DNA of 64,000 bases from Streptosporangium brasiliense (GCF_030811595.1 NZ_JAUSRB010000003.1:1-64000); one strand, 5' to 3'; shown: positions 27,405 to 36,034, counted from the stretch's first letter. Notes: a model not told the origin generated them from the sequence alone. A program made the numbers and translations.

Positions 27405-28808
27405 TCAGCGGCGGTGCTCGGCGGTCAGTCTCTCCAGCACAGGGACGACGCCGGACGGGCTCGGCATGGACAGCCAGTCGTCGAAGACGGCCTGCGCGCC
27501 GGCCTGGTAGGAGGGGTCGGTCACCACCTTCTGGATCATCTCGCGGATCTCCTCGACCGACTGCGTGGTGTGGTCCAGCCGGGTGCCGGCGCCCCGGCTG
27601 ATCACGTAGTTCGACGTGGGGGTCGCCTCGAGCTTCTTGGCCGGCAGCTCCCAGGTGGTGACGGTCTCGACGACCGCCTCGTTGATGCCGAACTCGAAGC
27701 CGATGCGGTAGGTCCCGTCCTCCATGGTGCGCGGGTCCACCTGGACCGAGCGCATCATGAGGGTCTCACCGGTGTCACAGACGATCTGCGGCACCTTCAG
27801 CGCGGCCGAGGCGGCGTAGGTGCCTATGCCGCCGTGGTGGATGATCGCCGAGCAGGTGGGCAGCAGGTGGGTCAGGGTCACCCAGTCGATCGTCCGCACG
27901 TTGTCGGGGATGTGCTCGATCCCCTCCATCTGCAGGCTGTTCAGGGTGGCGACCAGCTCGATGTCCAGGTCGGCCACCGCCTCGATGATCTTCGGCGTGC
28001 GGCCCCAGTCACCCTTGATGAACCTGCGGGTCGACTCACCCAGCGACAGGGCCACCCGCGGCCGCTGCGGCCGCTCGTAGAGCCATTCGGGCAGGACCTC
28101 GGCGCCGTTGAACGGCACGTACCGCATCGGCACCTTGACCGCGCTGGTCGGCAGGGTCATCCCCGGCGGCATCGGGTCGATCGACCACTGCCCGTACAGC
28201 AGCTCGTCGTCGACCTCGATGCCGTACTTCTCGGCGAGCGGCCTGACCAGATCGGCCTGCGGGTTCTCCGACAGGCCCGCGGCCCTGACCTCGTCCCTGC
28301 GCTCGGCGAGCCGGTCCATGCTCCACCCGAGGTAGTCCGCGCCCAGGAGCATGCGGGCGTAGGCGGCACCCGAGACACGCGCCGCCACCGGCCCACACGC
28401 GAAGGTCGGGTCACATATCAGCAGGTCCGGCTGCCACGCCTTGGCGAAGTCGATCAGTTCCGCCGCGTACGGGAGGTCGATCCGGACGTAGTCCGAGATG
28501 GGGTTGAGCAGCCACTGGTAGTAGGCGATCCAGTGCTCGCGCCCCTCGTCGTCGAGTCCGAGGGCGTCGGCGTAACGGAGCACCTCCTCGGGCTGCGCCG
28601 GAGGCCGCGCGTCCGGCCGCATCCGCGCCTCGTCGACCGACGGGTCGCCCAGCGCCACCGCCGTCAGGCCCGTGGCCCTGATCGAGTCGGTGAACCTGGC
28701 GTGAGAGGCGACACGCACCTCGTGTCCGGCGCTCTGCAGTGCCCACGCGACCGGCACGGCCGGCCACAGATGGGCGTGCGACGGATAGACGGTGAACAGG
28801 ACTCGCAT
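27405..28808 (-). CDS. Glycosyltransferase (GT1 type)
   Basis: A 467-residue GT-B enzyme of the antibiotic glycosyltransferase family. MRVLFTVYPSHAHLWPAVPV is the N-terminal acceptor domain start. The donor-binding C-terminal half has HLLPTCSAIIHHGGIGTYAA with the HHGG motif, followed by PQIVCDTGE. It should move the aminopentose made by the sugar genes onto the aglycone. AGGGAGACC precedes the ATG at 28808; the frame is open upstream without similarity. It is the only glycosyltransferase in the window, which fits a single sugar. No separate DesVIII-like activator is seen. The leader from the box at 29019 is about 180 nt. Confidence 0.88.
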   Translation of the reverse strand: MRVLFTVYPSHAHLWPAVPVAWALQSAGHEVRVASHARFTDSIRATGLTAVALGDPSVDEARMRPDARPPAQPEEVLRYADALGLDDEGREHWIAYYQWLLNPISDYVRIDLPYAAELIDFAKAWQPDLLICDPTFACGPVAARVSGAAYARMLLGADYLGWSMDRLAERRDEVRAAGLSENPQADLVRPLAEKYGIEVDDELLYGQWSIDPMPPGMTLPTSAVKVPMRYVPFNGAEVLPEWLYERPQRPRVALSLGESTRRFIKGDWGRTPKIIEAVADLDIELVATLNSLQMEGIEHIPDNVRTIDWVTLTHLLPTCSAIIHHGGIGTYAASAALKVPQIVCDTGETLMMRSVQVDPRTMEDGTYRIGFEFGINEAVVETVTTWELPAKKLEATPTSNYVISRGAGTRLDHTTQSVEEIREMIQKVVTDPSYQAGAQAVFDDWLSMPSPSGVVPVLERLTAEHRR

Positions 28809-29018
28809 AAGGTCTCCCTTGGAAAGTGCCTTGCCTGCGGTTCGGCAATAGATCCGACGCTGCGATAGCGGCCCATGAGAGAAGCCGACGAGCCGTTCAC
28901 CGGTGGCGGCCGGCGTGGTGTCCAGCAGCGCGCGGCTGCCCCTTTCAGGTTCACCACCCGGTCGCCCGAGCGCGTGTAGATCTTCGCTGCTCCATAGTCC
29001 GTGTCCACGCGCCGCGAG

Positions 29019-29035
29019 ACATCTCCTGAATTGCC
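29019..29035 (-). promoter_or_regulatory. Cluster box for the glycosyltransferase
   Basis: Minus strand GGCAATTCAGGAGATGT, 14/17, with ACTATGG at 37 bp (28998). Confidence 0.75.
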
Positions 29036-29110
29036 GTATTTGACGGTGGAGCCCGGCGCAGCGGCCGTACCCGTGCTCGCCGGGACGGGTCCGGCCGGGG
29101 TGTGACGGCC

Positions 29111-29159
29111 GCGGGGCGCCGGCCTGCGCGGGTCGCGCCCGCACAGGCCGGCGCCCCGC
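29111..29159. terminator. Terminator after the DinB-family gene
   Basis: GCGGGGCGCCGGCCTG (29111-29126) pairs with CAGGCCGGCGCCCCGC (29144-29159), just past the DinB stop. Confidence 0.8.
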
Positions 29160-29166
29160 GCCGCCG

Positions 29167-29748
29167 TCAGTTCGGGTCGCGCCCGCCTATCGCGGCGAGC
29201 CGGTCGTACAGCGGCGCGTCGTCGCTCACCTTCACCTCGGGACCGATCTGGTATCCGTCCGCCTCGTCCCCGCGGAACTCCGGCTTGAGGTTGTTGCCGG
29301 CCCAGTCCAGCGCCAGTTGTCCCAGTTCGGGGTCGAGGTCGGTCGGCTGGCCGGTCGCCTTGGCGATGTCCCAGGCGTGCACCGACAGCTCCGTGATGTG
29401 CTGGCCGACCGCCCATCCGGCGTCGACCTCGCCTATGGACAGCCGCTGCGTCTGCTCCAGGGCGCCCGACTGCCGCCAGGCCGCCAGCAGCGCCTGAGCC
29501 GCCTCGCGGTAGGCGCCGGACCAGTCCTCGCCGATGACATCCACGCCCAGATGCCTGCGCTCGCCACCCGCGGTCACCTTGGCGAACTGGTGCATCTCGT
29601 CCACCACGTGGTTGACCAGCGCCCGCACGTCCCAGGACCGGCACGGGGTCGGCAGCGTCTCCTGTCCGGGCCGGATCTGGGCGATGAGGGCGCCGGTCTG
29701 GTCGAGCGCCCGGGACAGCAGGTCGAGGGGGCTGTCGGTCTGGGTCAT
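29167..29748 (-). CDS. DinB/TIGR03086-type metal-binding protein (mycothiol-linked)
   Basis: A 193-residue protein of the DinB fold. TPCRSWDVRALVNHVVDEMH and the second histidine set GQHITELSVHAWDIAKATG give the three-His metal site of the TIGR03086 group, which includes the N-terminal domain of mycothiol-dependent maleylpyruvate isomerase. Such proteins use or transfer mycothiol or bacillithiol. In a cluster for a DNA-damaging, thiol-activated compound it could help detoxify the product or its adducts; this is inference. The start is ATG with only a distant AGAAGG ribosome site. Confidence 0.72.
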   Translation of the reverse strand: MTQTDSPLDLLSRALDQTGALIAQIRPGQETLPTPCRSWDVRALVNHVVDEMHQFAKVTAGGERRHLGVDVIGEDWSGAYREAAQALLAAWRQSGALEQTQRLSIGEVDAGWAVGQHITELSVHAWDIAKATGQPTDLDPELGQLALDWAGNNLKPEFRGDEADGYQIGPEVKVSDDAPLYDRLAAIGGRDPN

Positions 29749-30314
29749 GGATGGCTCTGCCTTCTCTTGTTACGGCTTCTTCGCCGGTTCTTCCCGGTCA
29801 CTGCCTGCGCGCCGGACGGACAAGCGTGGGTTCGGCGTTCTTCGGGGACTCACGGGGCCCACGGCAGGGCGGCGCCGCGTCATCGCGCGATCCGGGGACG
29901 GGCACGTGGGGCCCATGCCGCCGCGACGTCCCCATCATGTCTCCATCGGAGGCGGTCATGCGCGTCCTGCCGGCCGCGGCGCCGCCCGGCTCGACACGGG
30001 ACAGGGCGCCGACGCGCGCGTCTGGGCATCAGAGGGCCAACGGGCCGGTCCGGGATCGTGGGCGCGCGAGGGATCCGCGGACGCGGCCGGGACCCGGCCG
30101 CCGGGCCGGACCACCTCTCCTGCGCGCCGTGGCCGGGCCGCCGTCCCCTCCGGTCATCGGCACGGTCCCGCCTTCGAACTCACCCATGACATCAGCGTCA
30201 CGTCCGCCCACCCCGGGCGCATCTTCCAGAATGCTCTGATCGGTGCGGACGGCGCACCCGACCCCGTCGCGGAGGCCGCGGCCGGGGCGGGCATCCCTGA
30301 GCGGACCCGCCGCC
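29749..30314. other. Long gene-free leader region
   Basis: About 570 bp of GC-rich sequence upstream of the DinB gene. Apart from the cluster box at 30219 I see no supported gene or repeat; a 60-codon Arg/Gly-rich frame on the minus strand is not convincing. If the box promoter is used the DinB leader is over 400 nt. Confidence 0.4.
30219..30235 (-). promoter_or_regulatory. Cluster box for the DinB-family gene
   Basis: Minus strand AGCATTCTGGAAGATGC, 12/17, with ACGCTGA at 37 bp (30198). Confidence 0.58.
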
Positions 30315-31043
30315 CTATTTCGCCTTCTTCAGGCCGAGATAGTGACTCCGCTCTTCTTTGTCGAGACGTTCGATCGCGTAGCGCAGAGCCGTACGCGGCA
30401 TGGTGGCGGCGTGCTTGTCCAGGAAGTCCAGCAGCTTCTGGTGGTCTTTCTTACCGGCCTCGCGCAGCAGCCCTCCGAAAGCCTTGTGGATCAGGTCCTG
30501 GTCGTCGTCGAGCAGTATCTCGGCGATTTTGAAGGTGTCGTCGACCTCGCCCTGCCGCACGAAGTAAAGGGTGCTCACGATGGCGGTGCGGCGCTCCCAC
30601 ATGTCTTTCGAGCGCGCCAGCTTGTACAGGATGTCGCGCGGCTTGTCGGACAGATAACCGCCGACCGCGTGCGGGCTGCCGAGATCGACCAGATCCCAGT
30701 TGTTGATCCTGTCGTGGCGCCTCATGTAGAGGTCGTAGAGCTCCTTCCTGCGGCTGGCGGGCGTCCTCTTGAGGCGGGCCTGCTTGTCCATGACACTCAG
30801 GCCGCCGACCCGCACCTCGTGGACCGGGCTCTCCAGCAGTTTTTCGATCTCGTCGGGCGGCATCTCGATGAACTCCTTGGCAAGCCCGAAGACGTCCCTC
30901 ATCCGCACACCGATGAAAATGTCCCCGTCGCCGTACTCACCCTCGCCGGATTTGAAATACCGATGAATCTTGTCGGCCTCGTCCGACGGGATGTAGGCCT
31001 CCAGCCTTTCGATGAATCGCTCCGCGCTGACGTTCTCCGGCAT
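30315..31043 (-). CDS. AlkD-like DNA glycosylase (DNA alkylation repair), likely self-resistance
   Basis: A 242-residue HEAT-repeat DNA glycosylase. NNWDLVD holds W116 and D120, matching W109 and D113 of Bacillus cereus AlkD in spacing; WERRTAIVS supplies the Arg (R152 for R148). At the place of AlkD W187 this protein has G191 (KAFGGLLREAG where relatives have a Trp), so one aromatic contact is missing. AlkD enzymes excise bulky or cationic alkylated bases, and YtkR2 protects the yatakemycin producer in this way. This is the only DNA-repair gene in the window, so self-protection is the natural reading. AAAGGGG precedes the ATG at 31043; a longer frame starts 22 codons upstream without a ribosome site. 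GC content looks slightly lower than its neighbours. Confidence 0.85.
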   Translation of the reverse strand: MPENVSAERFIERLEAYIPSDEADKIHRYFKSGEGEYGDGDIFIGVRMRDVFGLAKEFIEMPPDEIEKLLESPVHEVRVGGLSVMDKQARLKRTPASRRKELYDLYMRRHDRINNWDLVDLGSPHAVGGYLSDKPRDILYKLARSKDMWERRTAIVSTLYFVRQGEVDDTFKIAEILLDDDQDLIHKAFGGLLREAGKKDHQKLLDFLDKHAATMPRTALRYAIERLDKEERSHYLGLKKAK

Positions 31044-31196
31044 ATCGCACACCCCTTTGCCCGCAGACACACATGAATAGGGTTTCCGTCTTCCGCTCTG
31101 CGCGACCAACGTATCGAAGAGCGGCCCAGCCGCGGGCGGATCCCGCGGACGCGGCGTCGAGCCGGCCGGGGCTCATGCGTCGATGACCTTCCTAGG

Positions 31197-31226
31197 TTCA
31201 TAATCCGCCGCCGCGCGGGCTGTCAA
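31197..31226 (-). promoter_or_regulatory. Canonical -35/-10 promoter of the AlkD-like gene
   Basis: On the minus strand TTGACA (31221-31226) is followed after 18 bp by TATGAA (31197-31202), near-consensus for the main actinobacterial sigma factor. It is about 150 bp before the start codon, and there is no cluster box, so expression may not depend on the pathway regulator. Confidence 0.7.
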
Positions 31227-31259
31227 GCGCCGCCAGGCGTCCGCGCCGGTCGGCCGCAG

Positions 31260-31276
31260 CGCATTTCAGAGGATGC
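31260..31276 (+). promoter_or_regulatory. Cluster box for the O-methyltransferase/condensation operon
   Basis: CGCATTTCAGAGGATGC, 15/17, with ACGATGG at 38 bp (31298); start codon about 100 bp downstream. Confidence 0.78.
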
Positions 31277-31373
31277 AGCGGGCTGTGATCACGGGTGACG
31301 ATGGTCGCGCTCCGGTGTGGCCGGGCGTGGCGTCGCCTCCGCCCGAGCGACCCGTGTCAACACAGGGAGGGAC

Positions 31374-32063
31374 ATGAGCAGCCCGGGGTTCGCCGAGGTC
31401 AAGCACGTGCCGGTCAACCAGGCCATGCGCAACTATCTGGTCAGGTCCTGCAGTCCGCCCGACCCCGCGGTGAGGATGCTGGCCGAACGCACCGCGGGGG
31501 TCGGTGACGCGGCGGGCATGATGGTGCCGGTCGAGCAGGTCGCGCTGCTGACCATACTGGCCAAACTGCAGTCGGCGACGACCGTCGTCGACGTGGGGAC
31601 GTTCACGGGACTGTCGGCACTGGCGCTCGCCCTCGGCCTGGCCCCCGGCGGGCGCGTGATCACCTGTGACGTGACCGACAAGTGGGTGGACATCGCGCGG
31701 GAGCACTGGGAGCACGCGGGCGTGGCCGATCGCATCGACTTCCGGCTCGGTCCCGCCGGCCGGACGCTGCGCGAGCTGCCCGCCGACACCGCGGCCGACA
31801 TCGTCTTCATCGACGCCGACAAGATGAACTACCCCAACTACTACGAGCTGGCCGTCCCGCTGCTGCGCACCGGCGGCCTGCTGGTGGCCGACAACGTGCT
31901 GCTCGACGGATATGTCCTGGACCCCGAGCTCGCCGACTCAACGCTACAGCGCAAGTGCGCCGAGACGCTGCGCGTCTTCAACGCCGCGCTCGCCGGCGAC
32001 GACCGGTTCGACACGGTGATGCTGCCCATCGCCGACGGTCTCACCGTCGCCCGGAAGAAATGA
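31374..32063 (+). CDS. Class I O-methyltransferase (catechol/caffeoyl-CoA type)
   Basis: A 229-residue methyltransferase. VVDVGTFTGLSALALALGL is the SAM motif, FIDADKMNYPNYYE holds the metal-binding Asp residues, and LLVADNVLLDGYV is the conserved strand before the product site. This small, divalent-metal-dependent family methylates catechol hydroxyls. A 4-O-methylated, chlorinated dihydroxyphenyl unit, as in maduropeptin, would need such an enzyme; the substrate is inferred. GGGAGG precedes the ATG. The condensation enzyme starts 6 nt after its stop, so the two are co-transcribed and probably act on the same PCP-bound aryl unit. Confidence 0.85.
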   Translation: MSSPGFAEVKHVPVNQAMRNYLVRSCSPPDPAVRMLAERTAGVGDAAGMMVPVEQVALLTILAKLQSATTVVDVGTFTGLSALALALGLAPGGRVITCDVTDKWVDIAREHWEHAGVADRIDFRLGPAGRTLRELPADTAADIVFIDADKMNYPNYYELAVPLLRTGGLLVADNVLLDGYVLDPELADSTLQRKCAETLRVFNAALAGDDRFDTVMLPIADGLTVARKK

Positions 32064-32069
32064 GCTCCG

Positions 32070-33434
32070 ATGACCGACACACTGCCGCTGGCGTCCCCGC
32101 CGACCGGAGGCGAGGACCGGATCCCGCTCTCCTTCCAGCAGGAGTTCCTGCGCATGATGGACCACGGCGACGGCGCCGGGCCCTACGGCCCCCGGTACAC
32201 CATCGTCGGCGGCTGGCGCATCACCGGTGAGCTCGACCTCGACAGCCTGCGGGGCGCCCTGTACGACGTGGTGGCGCGGCACGAGGCGCTGCGCACCTCG
32301 GTCGTCCTCGACGACGGCGAGCCCTACCAGCGGATATTCCCCCCGGCCTGGCCGGACCTGCTGATCCACGACCTCGCCGATCGGGATCGGGGAGACCGGG
32401 ACGTGGTCGCCGAGCAGTTCCTCAACGAGATCGAGGCCGGCGAGTTCGGCGCCGACGAGATGCCGCTCATGCGCGGAGTGCTGGGCCGCTTCGACCGCCG
32501 CGACGCGGTGTTCGTCTTCATGGCCCACCACACCGCGGTCGACGGCTGGTCGGCCCAGATCGTCATGCGTGACCTCGCCGCCTGCTACGCCGCACGGCGT
32601 GAGCACCGGGCACCCGACCTGCCCGAGGTCCGCCAGCACCGGGAGTACGTCGCCTGGCAGCACGCCAACACGGCCGCGCCCGCGATCGTCGCGGCGCGCG
32701 AGTTCTGGCGGGAGAACCTGCGCGGCGCACAGGTGGTGCCCATCCCCACCGACCGCCCCCGGGAAGAGGGCCCGTTCGTCACCGGCTGGCACCGCTTCCT
32801 GCTGGAGGAGGAGTTCAGGGCCTCGGCCGCGGCACTGGCCGCCGAGACCCGCAGCTCGCCCTTCATGGTGCTGCTGGCCGCCTACCTGACCTACCTGCGT
32901 GAGCAGACCGGCCAGACGGACCTCGTCGTGCCGACCTTCACCCCCGGACGCCACCCGTCCTGGGTCCAGGACACCGTCGGCTCCTTCTACAACCTCCTGC
33001 CGCTGCGGACCGACATCTCCGGCTGCACGAGCTTCCGCGAGGTGATCGCCAAGGTCCGCGCCACGTGCATCGCGACCTACACCCACGAGATCCCGTTCCT
33101 CCAGCTGATCGAGGAGGCCCCCGACCTGATGGCGTCGGTCATGGAGCCGAACTCGGCCGCGTGCGTGTTCCAGGTCGTCCAGTCCCCGTTCATGATGGGC
33201 GGCGCGCAGGTCGGCGACCTGCGGTTCACCGCGATGCGCCGGCGGGTGCTGTCGGCGCCGGTGGGCTCGCAGCTGCCCGACGGCGCACTGTGGACGCTGG
33301 AGCTGCAGCCCGAGGGGGACATCGTCGGCAAGATCGGGTTCACCAGCAACCTGTTCGACGAGAGCACGGTCACCGCGATGGTGTCCGACTTCCGGCGGGT
33401 GCTGCGGGAGACCGTCACCGGGCCGGGGCGGTGA
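32070..33434 (+). CDS. Discrete condensation enzyme, SgcC5-like
   Basis: A 454-residue stand-alone NRPS condensation-fold protein. The catalytic motif HHTAVDGWSAQ (near residue 153) is intact. PLSFQQEFLRMMDH opens the fold and DTVGSFYNLLPLRTDI is the C-terminal lobe latch. In C-1027, SgcC5 joins the PCP-bound beta-tyrosine to the enediyne core through an ester or amide. The presence here of a beta-tyrosine set (aminomutase, halogenase, A domain, PCP) supports the same job. Contrast with the degenerate C domain of the NRPS at 59757. Translation is probably coupled to the O-methyltransferase. Confidence 0.88.
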   Translation: MTDTLPLASPPTGGEDRIPLSFQQEFLRMMDHGDGAGPYGPRYTIVGGWRITGELDLDSLRGALYDVVARHEALRTSVVLDDGEPYQRIFPPAWPDLLIHDLADRDRGDRDVVAEQFLNEIEAGEFGADEMPLMRGVLGRFDRRDAVFVFMAHHTAVDGWSAQIVMRDLAACYAARREHRAPDLPEVRQHREYVAWQHANTAAPAIVAAREFWRENLRGAQVVPIPTDRPREEGPFVTGWHRFLLEEEFRASAAALAAETRSSPFMVLLAAYLTYLREQTGQTDLVVPTFTPGRHPSWVQDTVGSFYNLLPLRTDISGCTSFREVIAKVRATCIATYTHEIPFLQLIEEAPDLMASVMEPNSAACVFQVVQSPFMMGGAQVGDLRFTAMRRRVLSAPVGSQLPDGALWTLELQPEGDIVGKIGFTSNLFDESTVTAMVSDFRRVLRETVTGPGR

Positions 33435-33486
33435 ACGGCTGACCGTCTGCGCTGCGCCCGTCGCTCTTCATCGCTTCTCTTCCCCC

Positions 33487-33514
33487 GCGGGGTAGGCCGG
33501 TCGGCCTACCCCGC
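33487..33514. terminator. Terminator after the condensation gene
   Basis: GCGGGGTAGGCCG-GT-CGGCCTACCCCGC, a 13-bp perfect stem 53 nt after the stop. Confidence 0.8.
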
Positions 33515-33709
33515 TCCGGGTCCAAGCACCGCGCCGCCCCGCCCCGTCGTGCCGGTCCACCGGCCGGAGCCGCCCCCGCCGCCTCACCTCGCCCCGGCTC
33601 GGCACGGGCCGCACCCCCGCACCCGTGAACCAACCGGCCCGGCACCTGGAGCGCGGCACCGGCCGGATCTTCAGAACGGCGGCCACGCACCCCCCAGCCG
33701 CAGCACGGC

Positions 33710-33762
33710 GAGCCTCCCCCTCCGGGCGCCGCCGGCGGCGGCATGTCCGGAGAGGGAGGCTC
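33710..33762. terminator. Terminator of the molybdopterin enzyme gene
   Basis: GAGCCTCCC..CTCCGG (33710-33725) pairs with CCGGAGAGGGAGGCTC (33747-33762), with an inner GCCGCC/GGCGGC stem, 22 nt from the stop of the minus-strand gene. Confidence 0.7.
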
Positions 33763-33783
33763 ACGCCCCGCCCGCGCGACCGC

Positions 33784-35964
33784 TCAGCGGCCGGAACCGA
33801 CGGGACTGACGCTCACGGGGACTCCGTTGAACACCGCGTTGCCCGACAGGACGTCGATGACCGACTCATCGGTCAGCGCGTTGGCGTTGACGCCGGCGTG
33901 ACCGGACGCGACCCGCTGGGTGCTGCCCTGGTGCCCCCAGCCGTGGGGCAGGCTCACCACACCAGGCATGATCTTGTCGGTCGGCTCGACCGGGACCACG
34001 ACCTCACCGGCGGCCGAGCGCACCAGGGCCTGCTCACCGAGCCCGAGCCTGGCCACGTCGGCCGGGTTGACGTGCAGCGTGCAGCGGTTGCTGCCGCCGA
34101 CCAGCGCCGGGGTGTTGTGCAGCCAGCTGTTGTTCGAGCGCAGCTGACGCCGCCCGATCAGCAGGATCTCCGGCTGCGGCCCGGAGAACCGCTCACGCAG
34201 CCGCTGGAGATCGCCCACCAGCTTCGGCGCGGCGAGTTCCACCCGGCCGGACGGGGTGTTCAGCAGTTCCTTCAGCCTCGGCTCCAGCGGCCCGAGATCG
34301 ATGCCGTTGGGGTTGTCACGCAGCTTGGCCAGCGACAGGCCGTACGGGCCGAGCTTGAGCATCGCGTCCAGCATCAGCTCGGGCCCGCTGTCGCCCTCCA
34401 GCTCCGCGCGCAGCCGCGCCACGTCCTGGCCGGCGAACGGGGAGCCGGGCGCCTCGACGGCCCCGGTCAGTATCTGCTGGAGGATCATGTCGTCGAGCGC
34501 GGCCGGATCGGCGTCCGCACCCTGGCCGGAGACGATGAGCGTCAGCCGCGCCAGGATCTCCGCCTCCGAGAGCTGTCCCGGTCCCAGCGGCAGGACCTGC
34601 GGGGAGAACCTCGTGTAGTTGCGCACCGTGACGATCAGCAGCAGGAAGTCGTAGTGCGGCATCTGCATGATCCGCGGCGGCGGCAGGATGACGTCGGCGT
34701 GCTTGGTCGTCTCGTTCAGGTAGGGGTCGACGCAGACCATGAAGTCCAGGCCGGGCAGCACCCGGTCCAGCTTCGGGCCGTTCGGCGCCGACAGCACGAG
34801 GTTGCCGGCGATCGACACCAGCGCCCTGACCTGCCCCTGCCCGGGAGTCTCGATCTCGTCGGCCAGGGTGGCGACGGGGAACTCCCCAAGAGCCTCCGGC
34901 AGCCCGCGGACCCGGCTGTGCCAGCGCCCGGTGTCGAACGGCTGGCCGGTGCGGAAGATCTCCAGCGCCGCCGTCCTGGTGAACATCACGCCACCGGGCC
35001 GGTCGAAGTTGCCGGTCAGGATGTTGACCACGTCGACCAGCCACTGCGCCAGCGTGCCGAACTCGGCGGTCGAGGTGCCGATGCGGGTGTAGACGGCCGC
35101 CGTCGGCGCCGCCGCCAGCTCACGGGCCAGCCGCACGACGTGCCCGGCCGGCACTCCGCACACCCGCTCCACGGCCTCCGGGGTGAACTCCGCGGCCAGT
35201 TCCCGCAGCTCCTCCAGGCCGTTCACCTCAAGATTGACGGTGGCGAGATCCTCACCGAGGAGCGTGTTGACGATCCCGAACAGCAGGAACACGTCGGTGC
35301 CCGGCCGTACGGGCAGGTGCTCGTCGGCGAAGGCCGCCGTGCGGGTGCGACGCGGATCGACGACCACGACCTTGCCGCCACGCTCGCGCAGCCCCTTGAG
35401 CCGGGTGTGGAAGTCGGGCGCCGCGCACAGCGAGCCGTGCGACTCCAGCGGGTTGGCCCCGATGATCAGCAGGTAGTCGGTGCGGTCCACGTCGGGCACC
35501 GCGATGGCGAACGGGTCACCGAACATGAAGCCCGTCGAGATGTGCTTGGGTATCTGGTCGATGGTGCTCGCCGAATAGGTGTTGCGGCTGTTCAGCGCCT
35601 GCGTCAGCGGCTGCCGGTACATGAAGCCGGCCATCGTGTGATAGGTCGGGTTGCCGAAGTAGACGGCCAGCGCGTCGCGGCCGTAGGTCTCGATCACCCT
35701 GGTCAGGCCCCGGTCGACCAGCCGGAACGCCTCCTCCCAGCTGGCCTCCCGCCAGTGGTCGCCCTCGCGGATCATCGGCACGCGCAGGCGGTCGGGGTCT
35801 TCGTCCAGCTGGCCGAGACTGGCGCCCTTCGGACAGATGTATCCCTTGGAGAAGGGATCATCCGGGTCGCCCTTCACCGACGTCACATGCCCCGCGTCGT
35901 CGAGAGTGAGTCGCAGGCCGCAGACGGCGTCACAGATCGGGCAGGTCCGGTGCGCGGTTCTCAT
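33784..35964 (-). CDS. Molybdopterin oxidoreductase with [4Fe-4S] cluster
   Basis: A 726-residue member of the DMSO-reductase superfamily. The N-terminal [4Fe-4S] ligands are C8, C11, C15 and C44 (CPICDAVC..ICPKG). The segment TYSASTIDQIP sits where the protein ligand to Mo/W lies, and GANPLESHG, VVVDPRRTRTA and C-terminal SNNSWLHNTP/LPHGWGHQG are pterin-binding words. No Tat signal and no small Fe-S or membrane subunit gene is nearby, so it is probably a soluble single-subunit enzyme, or it borrows a partner. CAGGAG precedes the ATG at 35964. Such an enzyme is unusual in this kind of cluster. It could carry out an oxygen-atom transfer, a dehydrogenation or a hydration; the superfamily includes acetylene hydratase. 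The substrate is unknown. Confidence 0.85.
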   Translation of the reverse strand: MRTAHRTCPICDAVCGLRLTLDDAGHVTSVKGDPDDPFSKGYICPKGASLGQLDEDPDRLRVPMIREGDHWREASWEEAFRLVDRGLTRVIETYGRDALAVYFGNPTYHTMAGFMYRQPLTQALNSRNTYSASTIDQIPKHISTGFMFGDPFAIAVPDVDRTDYLLIIGANPLESHGSLCAAPDFHTRLKGLRERGGKVVVVDPRRTRTAAFADEHLPVRPGTDVFLLFGIVNTLLGEDLATVNLEVNGLEELRELAAEFTPEAVERVCGVPAGHVVRLARELAAAPTAAVYTRIGTSTAEFGTLAQWLVDVVNILTGNFDRPGGVMFTRTAALEIFRTGQPFDTGRWHSRVRGLPEALGEFPVATLADEIETPGQGQVRALVSIAGNLVLSAPNGPKLDRVLPGLDFMVCVDPYLNETTKHADVILPPPRIMQMPHYDFLLLIVTVRNYTRFSPQVLPLGPGQLSEAEILARLTLIVSGQGADADPAALDDMILQQILTGAVEAPGSPFAGQDVARLRAELEGDSGPELMLDAMLKLGPYGLSLAKLRDNPNGIDLGPLEPRLKELLNTPSGRVELAAPKLVGDLQRLRERFSGPQPEILLIGRRQLRSNNSWLHNTPALVGGSNRCTLHVNPADVARLGLGEQALVRSAAGEVVVPVEPTDKIMPGVVSLPHGWGHQGSTQRVASGHAGVNANALTDESVIDVLSGNAVFNGVPVSVSPVGSGR

Positions 35965-36017
35965 CGCTACTCCTGACGGTCGGCCTCGCCCCATCATGAC
36001 GTCGGGCCCCGCCCGGC

Positions 36018-36034
36018 GGATCTTCGAAAATGCG
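36018..36034 (-). promoter_or_regulatory. Cluster box for the molybdopterin enzyme
   Basis: Minus strand CGCATTTTCGAAGATCC, 13/17, with ATGATGG at 37 bp (35997). The leader is very short, which places the ribosome site just after the predicted start of transcription. Confidence 0.62.

Noticed and set aside
33665-33681. GGATCTTCAGAACGGCG, 13/17 to the cluster box on the minus strand
   Set aside because: It lies between the 3' ends of two convergent genes, with no start codon to serve. Probably chance, or a decoy at best.
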